NCBI RefSeq assembly: GCF_002811875.1
Contig: NZ_NPDZ01000004.1
Span: 62,001 to 126,000 of the forward strand
Source: Leptospira perolatii
GTDB lineage: Bacteria; Spirochaetota; Leptospiria; Leptospirales; Leptospiraceae
Reading direction: 5' to 3'
DNA length: 64,000 nucleotides
Below are positions 15,579 through 23,908 of the stretch, in pieces. Made by a program: the position numbers and the translations under genes. Numbering within the stretch: position 1 is the stretch's first letter; every line of letters starts with the position of its first letter. The notes under the pieces are model-generated. The model had not been told where the DNA came from, searched no databases, and saw only the letters and a list, made by a program, of their open reading frames with translations.

Positions 15579-16341
15579 TCGACTCTTCCAGTTTTTCCAA
15601 TTCTTGCCAAAAGTCCTTTGTTTGTAAACCAGGAAGAATTTTCCGAATCAGTCTGCTATCCACAAATGCATCCTCCCGGTCGGGCTCCTGCTCCGGCCTG
15701 GAATCGATTTTTCCCATATCTTCTAAAAATCGGAAAATTTCGAACCAAGTATGCCATTGGTTATCGGAAAGGATCAATTCGCTCGGGTATTCAAATTCGG
15801 AAAATTCGAAAATCGTTCGAACTGTCTTTGCAATATCATCTCCGTGAATCAGGTTTACCTGTCTTTTGGACTTTTGCACCTTTCCTGCTCTTGCCCAATT
15901 TCCTGGATTACGTCCCGAACCATAGATTCCGCAAAGCCTTAGCACTTTTCCACCAGCTTGCAAAAATTGCTCTTCGAGCTGGTAGCGATCGTGCAAAGGA
16001 TCTTTGGGAGAAATCTCAGTAATGTCCGGCACTCTTTTGTAAATACTGGTAGTTCCGAGTAACCAGAAATTCTTACTCACCTTAGAGATCACACCGATGA
16101 CCGATTCACTATTTTGCAATTTTTGCAGCGGGAATGTGATGATGAGTTGATCGAAGGGATTGTTTTCGAATTGATGAAGGAAGTCCTTCAACTGAGCTTC
16201 GGATCCGAAATCACAAAGAGCCGAATCCAAAATCTGAGTCCTCGCAGAGAATCCCCGAACCTTGGCATGCGCTATGGACTTGCATTCCTGAAAAATGCGA
16301 ACTCCAGCATAACCAAGTCCGAGAACTGCAATCTCTTGCAT
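15559..16341 (-). CDS. NAD(P)-dependent epimerase/oxidoreductase-like (extended SDR, YeeZ-like)
   Basis: This 260-residue Rossmann-fold protein starts MQEIAVLGLGYAGVRIFQEC (GxGxxG nucleotide-binding motif at residues 7-12). It has LLGTTSIYKRVP near residue 92 and RLCGIYGSGRNP near residue 138, where extended SDRs carry the Ser/Tyr region and the substrate-binding loop. Compared with longer extended SDRs (above 300 residues), it resembles the short YeeZ class, whose substrate is unknown. It lies 5 nt after purB, and the AraC gene overlaps its end, so purB, this gene and the regulator may form one transcript. Confidence 0.72.
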   Translation of the reverse strand: MQEIAVLGLGYAGVRIFQECKSIAHAKVRGFSARTQILDSALCDFGSEAQLKDFLHQFENNPFDQLIITFPLQKLQNSESVIGVISKVSKNFWLLGTTSIYKRVPDITEISPKDPLHDRYQLEEQFLQAGGKVLRLCGIYGSGRNPGNWARAGKVQKSKRQVNLIHGDDIAKTVRTIFEFSEFEYPSELILSDNQWHTWFEIFRFLEDMGKIDSRPEQEPDREDAFVDSRLIRKILPGLQTKDFWQELEKLEESNDLRDH

Positions 16342-16346
16342 TTAGA

Positions 16347-17648
16347 TTATTCTAAACCTAGTCTTTTATAGATTAAGTCGATTTTTTCCAGATAAGGTTC
16401 GATTCTAAAAATACTCTCTATATCTTCCGGTTGCAAAACTTTCTTCACTTTCGGATCTTCGAGCAGTCTTCCCTTTAATGTTTGGGAAGAATCCGCCCAT
16501 ACAGCCATCGCATGTCCTTGAACGATCGAATATGCATCCTCTCTGCTAATTCCACCTTTTTCGATTAGGTGAAGAAGAACTTTCTGTGAAAAAATCAATC
16601 CTCTAGTAAGTCCCAAAGTTCTTTCGATCGCGTCAGGATAGACATGAAGGTTTTTGATTACAAACAGCATCTTGTCCAAGATGTATTCTAGTGCAATCGT
16701 GGAATCTGGCAGAATGATTCTTTCTGCTGAAGAATGGGAGATATCTCTTTCATGCCAAAGTGCTACGTTTTGCAAAGCGCTCGATACGTTTGAACGAATC
16801 ACCCTGGAAATTCCGGAAATCCTTTCGCAAATCACCGGGTTTCTTTTGTGAGGCATCGCCGAAGAACCCTTTTGCCCTGATGCAAACGGCTCTTCTACTT
16901 CTCTTCCTTCCGTCTTCTGCAGAAGACGAACTTCGGTCGCGAATCTATCCAGACTCGCCGCGGTTACGCCTAACGCGGAACAATATGAAGCGTGCCTATC
17001 TCTGGAAACTACTTGAGTGGAAATCGTGTCCGGCTCCAGGCCAAGTTTTTCACATACGTACGATTCTATATCGGGATCTATATTAGAATAAGTTCCTACT
17101 GCGCCGGATAGTTTTCCGACTGAGACTTCTTTCTTTGCTTGGAAAAGTCTTTCTCTATTCCTCTTCATCTCTTCATAAAAAAGAGCAAACTTGAGTCCTA
17201 GAGTCATCGGTTCCGCATGAATCCCGTGAGACCTTCCAATACATGGAAGAGATTTATATTGAATCGCCTTCTCTCGAATCGCGTCGATCAGTTGGTCTAC
17301 TTTCTTCAAAATTAGGTCCATGGCCTGAACCATCTGAACGCAGAGTGCAGTATCTCCTATATCCGAAGATGTCAACCCGTAGTGCACGTGACGGCCAGCG
17401 GGTCCGATATAAGAATTCATATTGGTAAGAAAAGCGATCACATCGTGGTGGACCTTTGATTCTATTTCTAAAATCTCATCCACTTGGAATCTAGCCTTCG
17501 ATCTGATTTGCTCAAAGTCTTCCTTTGGAATCTCTCCCCTCTTCATCCGTGCCTCGCAGGCAAGAATCTCTATTTCCTTCCAAATATTGAATTTGTTCTC
17601 TAACTCCCAAATTTTTGCAATCTCGGGATTAGAATAGCGATCGATCAT
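16347..17648 (-). CDS. purB: Adenylosuccinate lyase
   Basis: This 433-residue enzyme catalyses two steps of purine synthesis: cleavage of SAICAR, and of adenylosuccinate to AMP. The sequence shows the fumarase/aspartase superfamily signature GSSAMPHKRNP (around residue 258, with the flexible catalytic-Ser loop), TSSDIGDTA near residue 93 and GRSHGIHAEP near residue 138 with the catalytic His. Length fits bacterial PurB. It starts MIDRYSNPEIAKIW, the usual PurB N terminus. Confidence 0.97.
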   Translation of the reverse strand: MIDRYSNPEIAKIWELENKFNIWKEIEILACEARMKRGEIPKEDFEQIRSKARFQVDEILEIESKVHHDVIAFLTNMNSYIGPAGRHVHYGLTSSDIGDTALCVQMVQAMDLILKKVDQLIDAIREKAIQYKSLPCIGRSHGIHAEPMTLGLKFALFYEEMKRNRERLFQAKKEVSVGKLSGAVGTYSNIDPDIESYVCEKLGLEPDTISTQVVSRDRHASYCSALGVTAASLDRFATEVRLLQKTEGREVEEPFASGQKGSSAMPHKRNPVICERISGISRVIRSNVSSALQNVALWHERDISHSSAERIILPDSTIALEYILDKMLFVIKNLHVYPDAIERTLGLTRGLIFSQKVLLHLIEKGGISREDAYSIVQGHAMAVWADSSQTLKGRLLEDPKVKKVLQPEDIESIFRIEPYLEKIDLIYKRLGLE

Positions 17649-17778
17649 CCTTAGCTTCCTAGGGAAATTTCCCCTTCAAAAACGATATTCGGACCGGGGC
17701 CTATCCCGTAAACGGTAAAAACCACTTTAAGACAAACAACAATAGTGTCAAAATTGGAACTTTGTCCGAAAAGAAACC

Positions 17779-18852
17779 TTACTTTAGATCGAAGGACTTT
17801 ACGAATTCATTGATAAGGTTTATATGGTCTACTTCGGGAGAAGGGTTCTCCTTACTTGGTTCATACAGATGTTCGTCAAATACATGATAATCGAATATCT
17901 TGAGTTCAAAATCCGGAATCGTGATAATGATGTTCTCTGAATGAATGTCAAAAATCAGCTTTTCTTCTTTTGCGAGATAGCGGGTCACCTCGATTACTCT
18001 GTGAAAGTCCAAAGCGATTTTTTTCAGCTTTGCTTTGTTGATGATCCCGAATTTGTGAGTATCAAAATTCAATTTCCATTTCGGAAATAGCGCATCCTGG
18101 ATCGGGTTCTGTTTTATCTTTTCATTCACCCGAATGAACTCCTTCAAATGCTTTCCGGGGATAGTTGTCTGATTGTCACAGGGAGTAAGCGTAGTAATAG
18201 GAGCTCCAAAAGGATTCTTGCGGTATCGAAGACCCATGAAGAATCGAGTCGGCAAAACTAGATCCGGTATCAGGCTCTTAAGTTTCCAATAGTGCAATCT
18301 CTCTAAGCCAAGTCTGGTGAATTTAAAAAGGATCTCGTCCCGTGCAGACTCCGTCCAGCAGGACTTTTGGAGGAATTCCATCAATCGAATCTCCTCCGGT
18401 TTCAGGTACTTTTCCAAATTCAATCGAACTTCTTTAAATAAAGATCCGAAAATCGGATCCGAGGGAAGTTTAGACTTTCCGACTTTTACAACTTGGTTCC
18501 AAGGTAGAGCATAGACAAATTTGTAGGAACCCCTTCCTATATAGTGCTCGGAAGAGAGAGGCATAAAATTGTCCAAAAACTCTCGACCATAACGATGAGT
18601 GATTCTAAACACATGAGAAACCGGAAACAATCTCTCATAAAGTTTTCTGAATATACCTGACTGACGAAGTCGAAAGTCGATCGGCAGATCTTCGAACGGG
18701 ATTCTGCTTTCCGCGCCGACCTTATCCGGATCAAAGAATAATTCCTTGTCTAGACCCTTCTCAAGAATCTCAATAAAAGTTGGGATACCAGGGGAATTCC
18801 AGAAATTACGGATTGCCTCCCCCACTACAGTGAATCTCCCTTTCTTTTGCAT
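17779..18852 (-). CDS. Protein kinase-like fold protein, function unknown
   Basis: This protein has about 357 residues from ATG 18852 (a TTG one codon earlier is also possible). It has elements of a kinase fold. IGRGSYKFVYALP (near residue 105) resembles a glycine-rich loop and VVKVGK follows as the beta-3 Lys. LIFDIHSENIII (near residue 310) resembles a catalytic loop with Asp and Asn in the expected places, and LKIFDYHVFD resembles the metal-binding DFG segment. The spacing is that of YrbL/aminoglycoside-kinase-like proteins and not of eukaryotic Ser/Thr kinases. The phospho-acceptor is unknown (LPS core, small molecule or protein). It sits between purB and a peptide-binding lipoprotein. 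Confidence 0.6.
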   Translation of the reverse strand: MQKKGRFTVVGEAIRNFWNSPGIPTFIEILEKGLDKELFFDPDKVGAESRIPFEDLPIDFRLRQSGIFRKLYERLFPVSHVFRITHRYGREFLDNFMPLSSEHYIGRGSYKFVYALPWNQVVKVGKSKLPSDPIFGSLFKEVRLNLEKYLKPEEIRLMEFLQKSCWTESARDEILFKFTRLGLERLHYWKLKSLIPDLVLPTRFFMGLRYRKNPFGAPITTLTPCDNQTTIPGKHLKEFIRVNEKIKQNPIQDALFPKWKLNFDTHKFGIINKAKLKKIALDFHRVIEVTRYLAKEEKLIFDIHSENIIITIPDFELKIFDYHVFDEHLYEPSKENPSPEVDHINLINEFVKSFDLK

Positions 18853-18898
18853 CAAGTCCCCGATAGCCGATTGCTTATAATTCTTTGACCCGATTCGA

Positions 18899-20743
18899 TT
18901 AGATCTGAGGTGTATATTTCAGAATCGCTTTATATTTAGGTAATGGAGTTTTGCTCTTTTTACTAGACTCAAGTAAATCGGATTTCTTTTCATCCAACCA
19001 CCAAAGTCCTTTTGCGTAGCTCTCGCTTCCAAATTTTCCAAGCGAATTCGTAGGATATCCAAATTTATTCCAATAAAGCAGCCTGGTAGACTTAGTATTC
19101 CAAAGAAGAACGTACGGAACTTCTTTGGTTAGAATTTGATCTATCTTTTTAAGAATGGATTCTCTTTTCTTCACATCGAATTCTGTTTTCTGCATTTCGA
19201 TCAGTTTATCCACTTCGGAATTCTTAAAACCTGTAATATTATTCTGACCGTTTTCATCTGCGTATTTAGAATACCACATGGATTCCGGATCCGGAAACAG
19301 ACCTCCTCCCCATGCTGCCCAAGTCATATCGAAATCGAACTTATCCATGCGAGAGCCCCATTCCGCGAGATCGGTGGTTTCAATCGAAGCAACTATCCCT
19401 AGCTCTCGGGCTCTCTCTATAAAAATCGTAAAATATTTCTCTGTGCTTCGATCCCGGTCAAGAATAGAGAACTTAAACTCCTTCCCCTTTTTTTCCAAAA
19501 TCCCTTTCGCGTTCGGCTTCCAGCCTGCTTCAGATAATAATTTTCGAGCTAGATTCGGATCATATTGAATCGGAGGGCTCGGAAATTGTCCTTCGGACCA
19601 AACTCCGGAATAATAAGAATCTGTAAGTTCGTACTCATTGAAAGCGAGCTTCTCCACTAGAAGCTTTCTATCGACAAGAAGTGCGATCGCTCTTCTGACC
19701 TTCGCATCGTCAAAAGGGGCTCTCCTCATGTTGAATGCCCAGCCTTGAAATCCCATCGGTTTTTCGTTATATACTTTTTGCTTGATCACATAATTGCTGT
19801 CGAAAGTCTCTCCGACCGCTTCTTTTACCCATGTATAAGCCTTGTAAACCGGATACAGATCAATATCACCTTTTTTGAATGCTTGGAAAGCAACTGCCTC
19901 TTCATTAAATACTTTAAAAAGTACCGTGTCAAAATTATCGCTTCCTTTATAAAACGGATAAGCCCTCATCCAGTAATCCGCTCTTCTTCGCATCCTTACA
20001 TACCGACCTTTTTTGGCCGAGACCAATTCGTAAGGACCAGAAACGACAGGAAACTCAAAGTTTTCCTTATTGAAATCTTTTCCTTTGTATAAATGTTCCG
20101 GCAATATGAACAGAGAATGCGCAACTGTCTCGAAGTTGGACCAATGGATTTCTTTTTGAGTAAACTCTATCTGGAAATCGTTTACTACGACCGGCTTTTC
20201 GAATCTAGAAAGTCCGATGCGGAAAATCGGAGTATTGTTCGCCTTATCCATCAAGGTCTCGTAAGTAAAAAGCACATCCTTAGCAGTGATCGATTTTCCA
20301 TCGGACCACTTCGCATTCTGGTCCATATAAAAGGTGAACTTTTTCTTATCAGGCGAAATAGTCCAGGAACTGGCCAAGTGAGGAATCGGCTGTAAAGTGA
20401 TCGGGTGATAATCCAGCAATGGCTCAAACATCATCTGAAAAATTTCCGCGGTTGTGGAGAATTGCTCTAAGTAATAGTTCAATGATTTCGGAAATTGGTG
20501 GCTGTAAACTCTGTAAGTACCACCTTTTACCGCATCCTCAGAAACAATCGGATTCTTTTTTCTGAGGGCTTCAGGAATGGAAGAGAGACTTCCTTCCCAA
20601 GGCAAGTCCTGGATCGCAGAGTTAGAGTCGCCCTCTTCTCTGTCCCCGCCACAATAAAAGAGCATAAAGCCTACTGTCGCGAGCATCAGCACAGAAACAG
20701 TAAATGGAAGCATATGAGTCGTTTTTTTTGTATTCGGTTTCAA
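18899..20743 (-). CDS. Extracellular solute-binding protein family 5 (oligopeptide ABC transporter) lipoprotein
   Basis: This 614-residue protein starts at TTG 20743 with GAGG 7 nt upstream. Residues 11-31 form a signal peptide ending MLFYC, a relaxed spirochaete lipobox, so the mature lipoprotein begins at Cys31. The body has SBP family 5 motifs: PIPHLASSWTISPDKKKFTFYM, WSDGKSITAKDVLFTYE, then RRAIALLVDRKLLVEKL in the middle. These proteins deliver peptides or nickel to an ABC importer; no permease genes are near. It is the next gene downstream of rel and the strands agree, with a 105-bp gap. Confidence 0.9.
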   Translation of the reverse strand: MKPNTKKTTHMLPFTVSVLMLATVGFMLFYCGGDREEGDSNSAIQDLPWEGSLSSIPEALRKKNPIVSEDAVKGGTYRVYSHQFPKSLNYYLEQFSTTAEIFQMMFEPLLDYHPITLQPIPHLASSWTISPDKKKFTFYMDQNAKWSDGKSITAKDVLFTYETLMDKANNTPIFRIGLSRFEKPVVVNDFQIEFTQKEIHWSNFETVAHSLFILPEHLYKGKDFNKENFEFPVVSGPYELVSAKKGRYVRMRRRADYWMRAYPFYKGSDNFDTVLFKVFNEEAVAFQAFKKGDIDLYPVYKAYTWVKEAVGETFDSNYVIKQKVYNEKPMGFQGWAFNMRRAPFDDAKVRRAIALLVDRKLLVEKLAFNEYELTDSYYSGVWSEGQFPSPPIQYDPNLARKLLSEAGWKPNAKGILEKKGKEFKFSILDRDRSTEKYFTIFIERARELGIVASIETTDLAEWGSRMDKFDFDMTWAAWGGGLFPDPESMWYSKYADENGQNNITGFKNSEVDKLIEMQKTEFDVKKRESILKKIDQILTKEVPYVLLWNTKSTRLLYWNKFGYPTNSLGKFGSESYAKGLWWLDEKKSDLLESSKKSKTPLPKYKAILKYTPQI

Positions 20744-20848
20744 TGACGAACCTCATTCTATTTTTTTAATATATTCTTCGCTTAACAATATTCCCTATTG
20801 GAGCCCGGGAAACTATCACTTTACTACAATTTAAATCCGAAATTTGGA

Positions 20849-22882
20849 TCATTTTACACGGTGAGCAAGAACCACATCCGGAATTCTTTTCAGATTTCCG
20901 AGGATCTCCTTCAACTGGTCCAAATGCTCGACTTCTATCAGAAATCTCGCCATTAAAGTATCCTTCTGGACTCTAGTGGCTCCGGCTTCTAGGATATTTG
21001 TCTGAGTTCCGGAAATGCTTTTTACCATTTCCAAGTAGATCCCCTGTCTATCAGCCGCCTTGACTTCGACTCTTACCGGAACCGGTTCGGTCTGGCCGTA
21101 ATCCCAGTCCACGCTGATCATTCTGAGTTGCTCTTCTTCCTTTTGGCGCATCGCGACGAGGCAACTTTTTTTGTGCACTGTGACTCCTCGACCACGAGTC
21201 ACAAAGCCGATGATCTGATCTCCAGGCAAAGGAGAACAGCATCCAGATAGTCGAGCAGGAATATCCCTCAGGCCAGCAACTAGAACCTTTCCTTCTCCCT
21301 GAATCTGTTGGCTTTGACCCTGCTTCGTTTGTCTTTCGGAAGGCCTTCTCTTGAGTTCCTCAAGAACTTCCGCGTTTAGAGTAATCTCAGCGGCCGCCTC
21401 CGCACCCTGCTCGAGGTCTTTTCTGGTCTCTTCCCTCAACTTACGGAAGTATGCTCGAAGCTTTTGTCTCGCAGACGAAGTTTTGACGATTCGAATCCAG
21501 ATCGGAGACGGTTTGGACCGTTTATCTACGACAATCTCCACTTGATCGCCGCTTCGCAGCTCAGTTCGCAGCGGTATCATCCTGCCGTTGATCTTTGCGC
21601 CTTTGGTATGTAATCCGATATCAGTATGAATTCGAAATGCAAAATCTAGTACGGTAGCTCCTTTAGGAAGCTGTAATATTTCTCCTTTCGGAGTAAAAAC
21701 GAACACTTCATCTTCGTGAAGGTCGTATTTGAGTTCCTCCAGAAATTCCTTCGGATCCAGAGCAGAATCTTGCCATGACTGTAGGACCTCCAACCATTTG
21801 ACGGCGAGAGGTCTTTCGTTTGACTTAGTCTTCCCTTCTTTGTACACCCAATGCGCTGCGATCCCGTATTCTGCGATCGCATTCATTTCCGCGGTTCTAA
21901 TCTGAACTTCCAAAGGTTTTCCGTCCGGACCGATTACAGTCGTGTGCAAGGATTGGTACATGTTTGTCTTGGGAGTCGCAACGTAATCCTTGAATCTGCC
22001 TGGAACCGGAGTCCATAAAGTATGCACGATCCCGAGGACACCGTAACAATCCTTAATTTCCTCGGTAATGATGCGGATGGCTCGCAAATCAAAGATTTCA
22101 TCAAAGGTTTTTTCCTTCGTTTTCATCTTTCTATAAATCGAATAGAAATGCTTTGCTCTGCCTTCTACAACCGCATTGATATTAATTTCCGTTAATCTTT
22201 GCTTTAGAATAATCTGAAGTTTCTCGATATACTCTTCGCGTTCCGATTTCTTAACATTGATTCTTTTCTTTATATCCTGATAGTCATCGGGATATAACAC
22301 CTGAAATGCGAGATCCTCTAGCTCCGACTTTACTTTATAGATACCAAGTCTTCCCGCAATCGGAGCATAAAGGGATACGGTCTCGTTCGCGATCCTTCTT
22401 TGCTTTTCCGGAGGCTGAAACGAAATCGTTCTCATATTATGAGTTTTATCAGCAAGCTTGATCAAAATCACACGGATATCTTGGATCGTAGCAATAATAA
22501 TCTTGCGGATGTTCTCTGCGGCCTCGGTTTCTCTCGATTGGCTTTTGATCTCGGAGATTTTAGTTACGCCTTCTACAAGATGTGTGATCTCGTTTCCGAA
22601 ATCACGGATCATGTCTGCTCTGGAATATTTCGTATCTTCGATAACATCGTGCAGTATCCCTGCAGAGATCACTTTCTCGTCTAGACCAAGCTCGTACAGA
22701 ATATAACCGACTTGCAGAGGATGAACTATATAAGGTTCTCCTGATAGACGAAATTGTCCATTGTGTGCATCCTCAGAGACTTTGTATGCTTTTTCTACAA
22801 GTTCTAGAGCCTCGCCTCCGAGCCTATCTCGGACTCCTTCTAATAGCATTTCCTTTGTGGCCGGAGCTTTTACAAATCCCAT
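20849..22882 (-). CDS. rel: Bifunctional (p)ppGpp synthetase/hydrolase, RelA/SpoT family
   Basis: This 677-residue protein makes and degrades (p)ppGpp, the stringent-response signal. Order of domains: HD hydrolase (AGILHDVIEDTKYS), synthetase (FDLRAIRIITEEIKDCYGVLG, then YVATPKTNMYQSLHTTV), TGS (FVFTPKGEILQLPKGATVLDFAF) and C-terminal ACT. The HD and ED residues are intact, so it should be bifunctional. A longer frame opens at 23014, but I chose ATG 22882, which overlaps the nadC stop as TAATG. This gives the usual Rel N terminus, and the upstream part would lie inside nadC. Confidence 0.95.
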   Translation of the reverse strand: MGFVKAPATKEMLLEGVRDRLGGEALELVEKAYKVSEDAHNGQFRLSGEPYIVHPLQVGYILYELGLDEKVISAGILHDVIEDTKYSRADMIRDFGNEITHLVEGVTKISEIKSQSRETEAAENIRKIIIATIQDIRVILIKLADKTHNMRTISFQPPEKQRRIANETVSLYAPIAGRLGIYKVKSELEDLAFQVLYPDDYQDIKKRINVKKSEREEYIEKLQIILKQRLTEININAVVEGRAKHFYSIYRKMKTKEKTFDEIFDLRAIRIITEEIKDCYGVLGIVHTLWTPVPGRFKDYVATPKTNMYQSLHTTVIGPDGKPLEVQIRTAEMNAIAEYGIAAHWVYKEGKTKSNERPLAVKWLEVLQSWQDSALDPKEFLEELKYDLHEDEVFVFTPKGEILQLPKGATVLDFAFRIHTDIGLHTKGAKINGRMIPLRTELRSGDQVEIVVDKRSKPSPIWIRIVKTSSARQKLRAYFRKLREETRKDLEQGAEAAAEITLNAEVLEELKRRPSERQTKQGQSQQIQGEGKVLVAGLRDIPARLSGCCSPLPGDQIIGFVTRGRGVTVHKKSCLVAMRQKEEEQLRMISVDWDYGQTEPVPVRVEVKAADRQGIYLEMVKSISGTQTNILEAGATRVQKDTLMARFLIEVEHLDQLKEILGNLKRIPDVVLAHRVK

Positions 22883-23760
22883 TAGTTTCCAGTCCGTATA
22901 TCCAAACCGAGATCCAAAAACCGGGTCGTATGAGTGAGGTATCCCATGCTGACGCCCACTCCTGAGAATCTGGAAAGTTCCTCCAACTTTTCCGGAGTGA
23001 TTCCTCCAGAACATTCTACTAAAATCTTAGGATTTTCTTTCTGAATGATATCGATCGCGGTTCTGGTATCTTTCACACTAAAATTATCCAGCATTAGTAC
23101 ATCCGGTTTTGCGAATATAGCATCGCTTAGCTGTTCCAGAGAATCGATCTCCAGTTCCACCAGCCTTCCCGGAAATCTAGATCTGATTTTTTCCACGGGC
23201 TCCGAGGCACTCGAAAACATCGCTAAATGATTGTCTTTGATCATAGCCATCTCAGAAAGATTCAGTCTGTGGTTTGCTCCACCGCCGCAATACACCGCAT
23301 ACTTTGCCAGTTTTCTATACCCGGGCAAAGTCTTGCGAGTATCCAAAATCATCATGCCATTCGTACCATATCGATCTACGACTTTTCTGGTTTGAGTTGC
23401 AATTCCAGAAAGGTATTGCAAAAAATTTAATAGAATTCTTTCGATTCGCAAAATGGACTGTAAGCTTCCTTCGATACTACAGAGAGTATCTCCTTTGGAA
23501 AATCTTTCACCATCTTGGAAGTTCCATTTGTATCGAAAGGAATGTTTCGCAAGTTCTTGCAATACGGAAAGTACTCCGCTTCCACAGAGCACTCCCTCTT
23601 CCCTAGAGTTTAAGAAAGCTATCGCTTGTTCATTTGGCTGAAATAAAGAAACAGAGGTAATATCCTCATCTGGACAATCTTCCTGCCAGGCCATGTTTGC
23701 CAGAGAAAGGTAATCTTCCGGATGAACGCTTGAGATTGGTTGGGTATAAGCCCTTTTCAC
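22882..23760 (-). CDS. nadC: Nicotinate-nucleotide pyrophosphorylase (quinolinate phosphoribosyltransferase)
   Basis: This 292-residue enzyme converts quinolinate to nicotinate mononucleotide in de novo NAD synthesis. Characteristic sequence: LNFLQYLSGIATQTRKVV, LDTRKTLPGYRKLAKYAV, and CGGGANHRLNLSEMAMIKDNH, the conserved substrate loop. Near the C terminus VECSGGITPEKL is the phosphate-binding loop. The start is GTG 23760 with GGAG 5 nt upstream. It is translationally coupled to rel through a TAATG overlap, which is an unusual pairing. Confidence 0.97.
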   Translation of the reverse strand: MKRAYTQPISSVHPEDYLSLANMAWQEDCPDEDITSVSLFQPNEQAIAFLNSREEGVLCGSGVLSVLQELAKHSFRYKWNFQDGERFSKGDTLCSIEGSLQSILRIERILLNFLQYLSGIATQTRKVVDRYGTNGMMILDTRKTLPGYRKLAKYAVYCGGGANHRLNLSEMAMIKDNHLAMFSSASEPVEKIRSRFPGRLVELEIDSLEQLSDAIFAKPDVLMLDNFSVKDTRTAIDIIQKENPKILVECSGGITPEKLEELSRFSGVGVSMGYLTHTTRFLDLGLDIRTGN

Positions 23761-23835
23761 GAGTTCTCCTTCGTTCTACAATAGAGTGTTTCCGGATCTA
23801 AAGAAGGATCAAGCGGAAATCCGAAAGTCGTACTT

Positions 23836-23866
23836 TAGAAAAAGAAAAGCCCGGTAGGTTCCGGGC
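23836..23866 (-). terminator. Rho-independent terminator of the LysM lipoprotein gene
   Basis: On the minus strand GCCCGG, a 6-nt loop and CCGGGC (23849-23866) are followed by TTTTCTTTTTC. It lies about 45 nt after the stop of the upstream LysM gene. Confidence 0.8.
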
Positions 23867-23908
23867 CATTCCATTGTGGAATCGAAATTTGAGTTGCTGA
23901 TACCTTGA

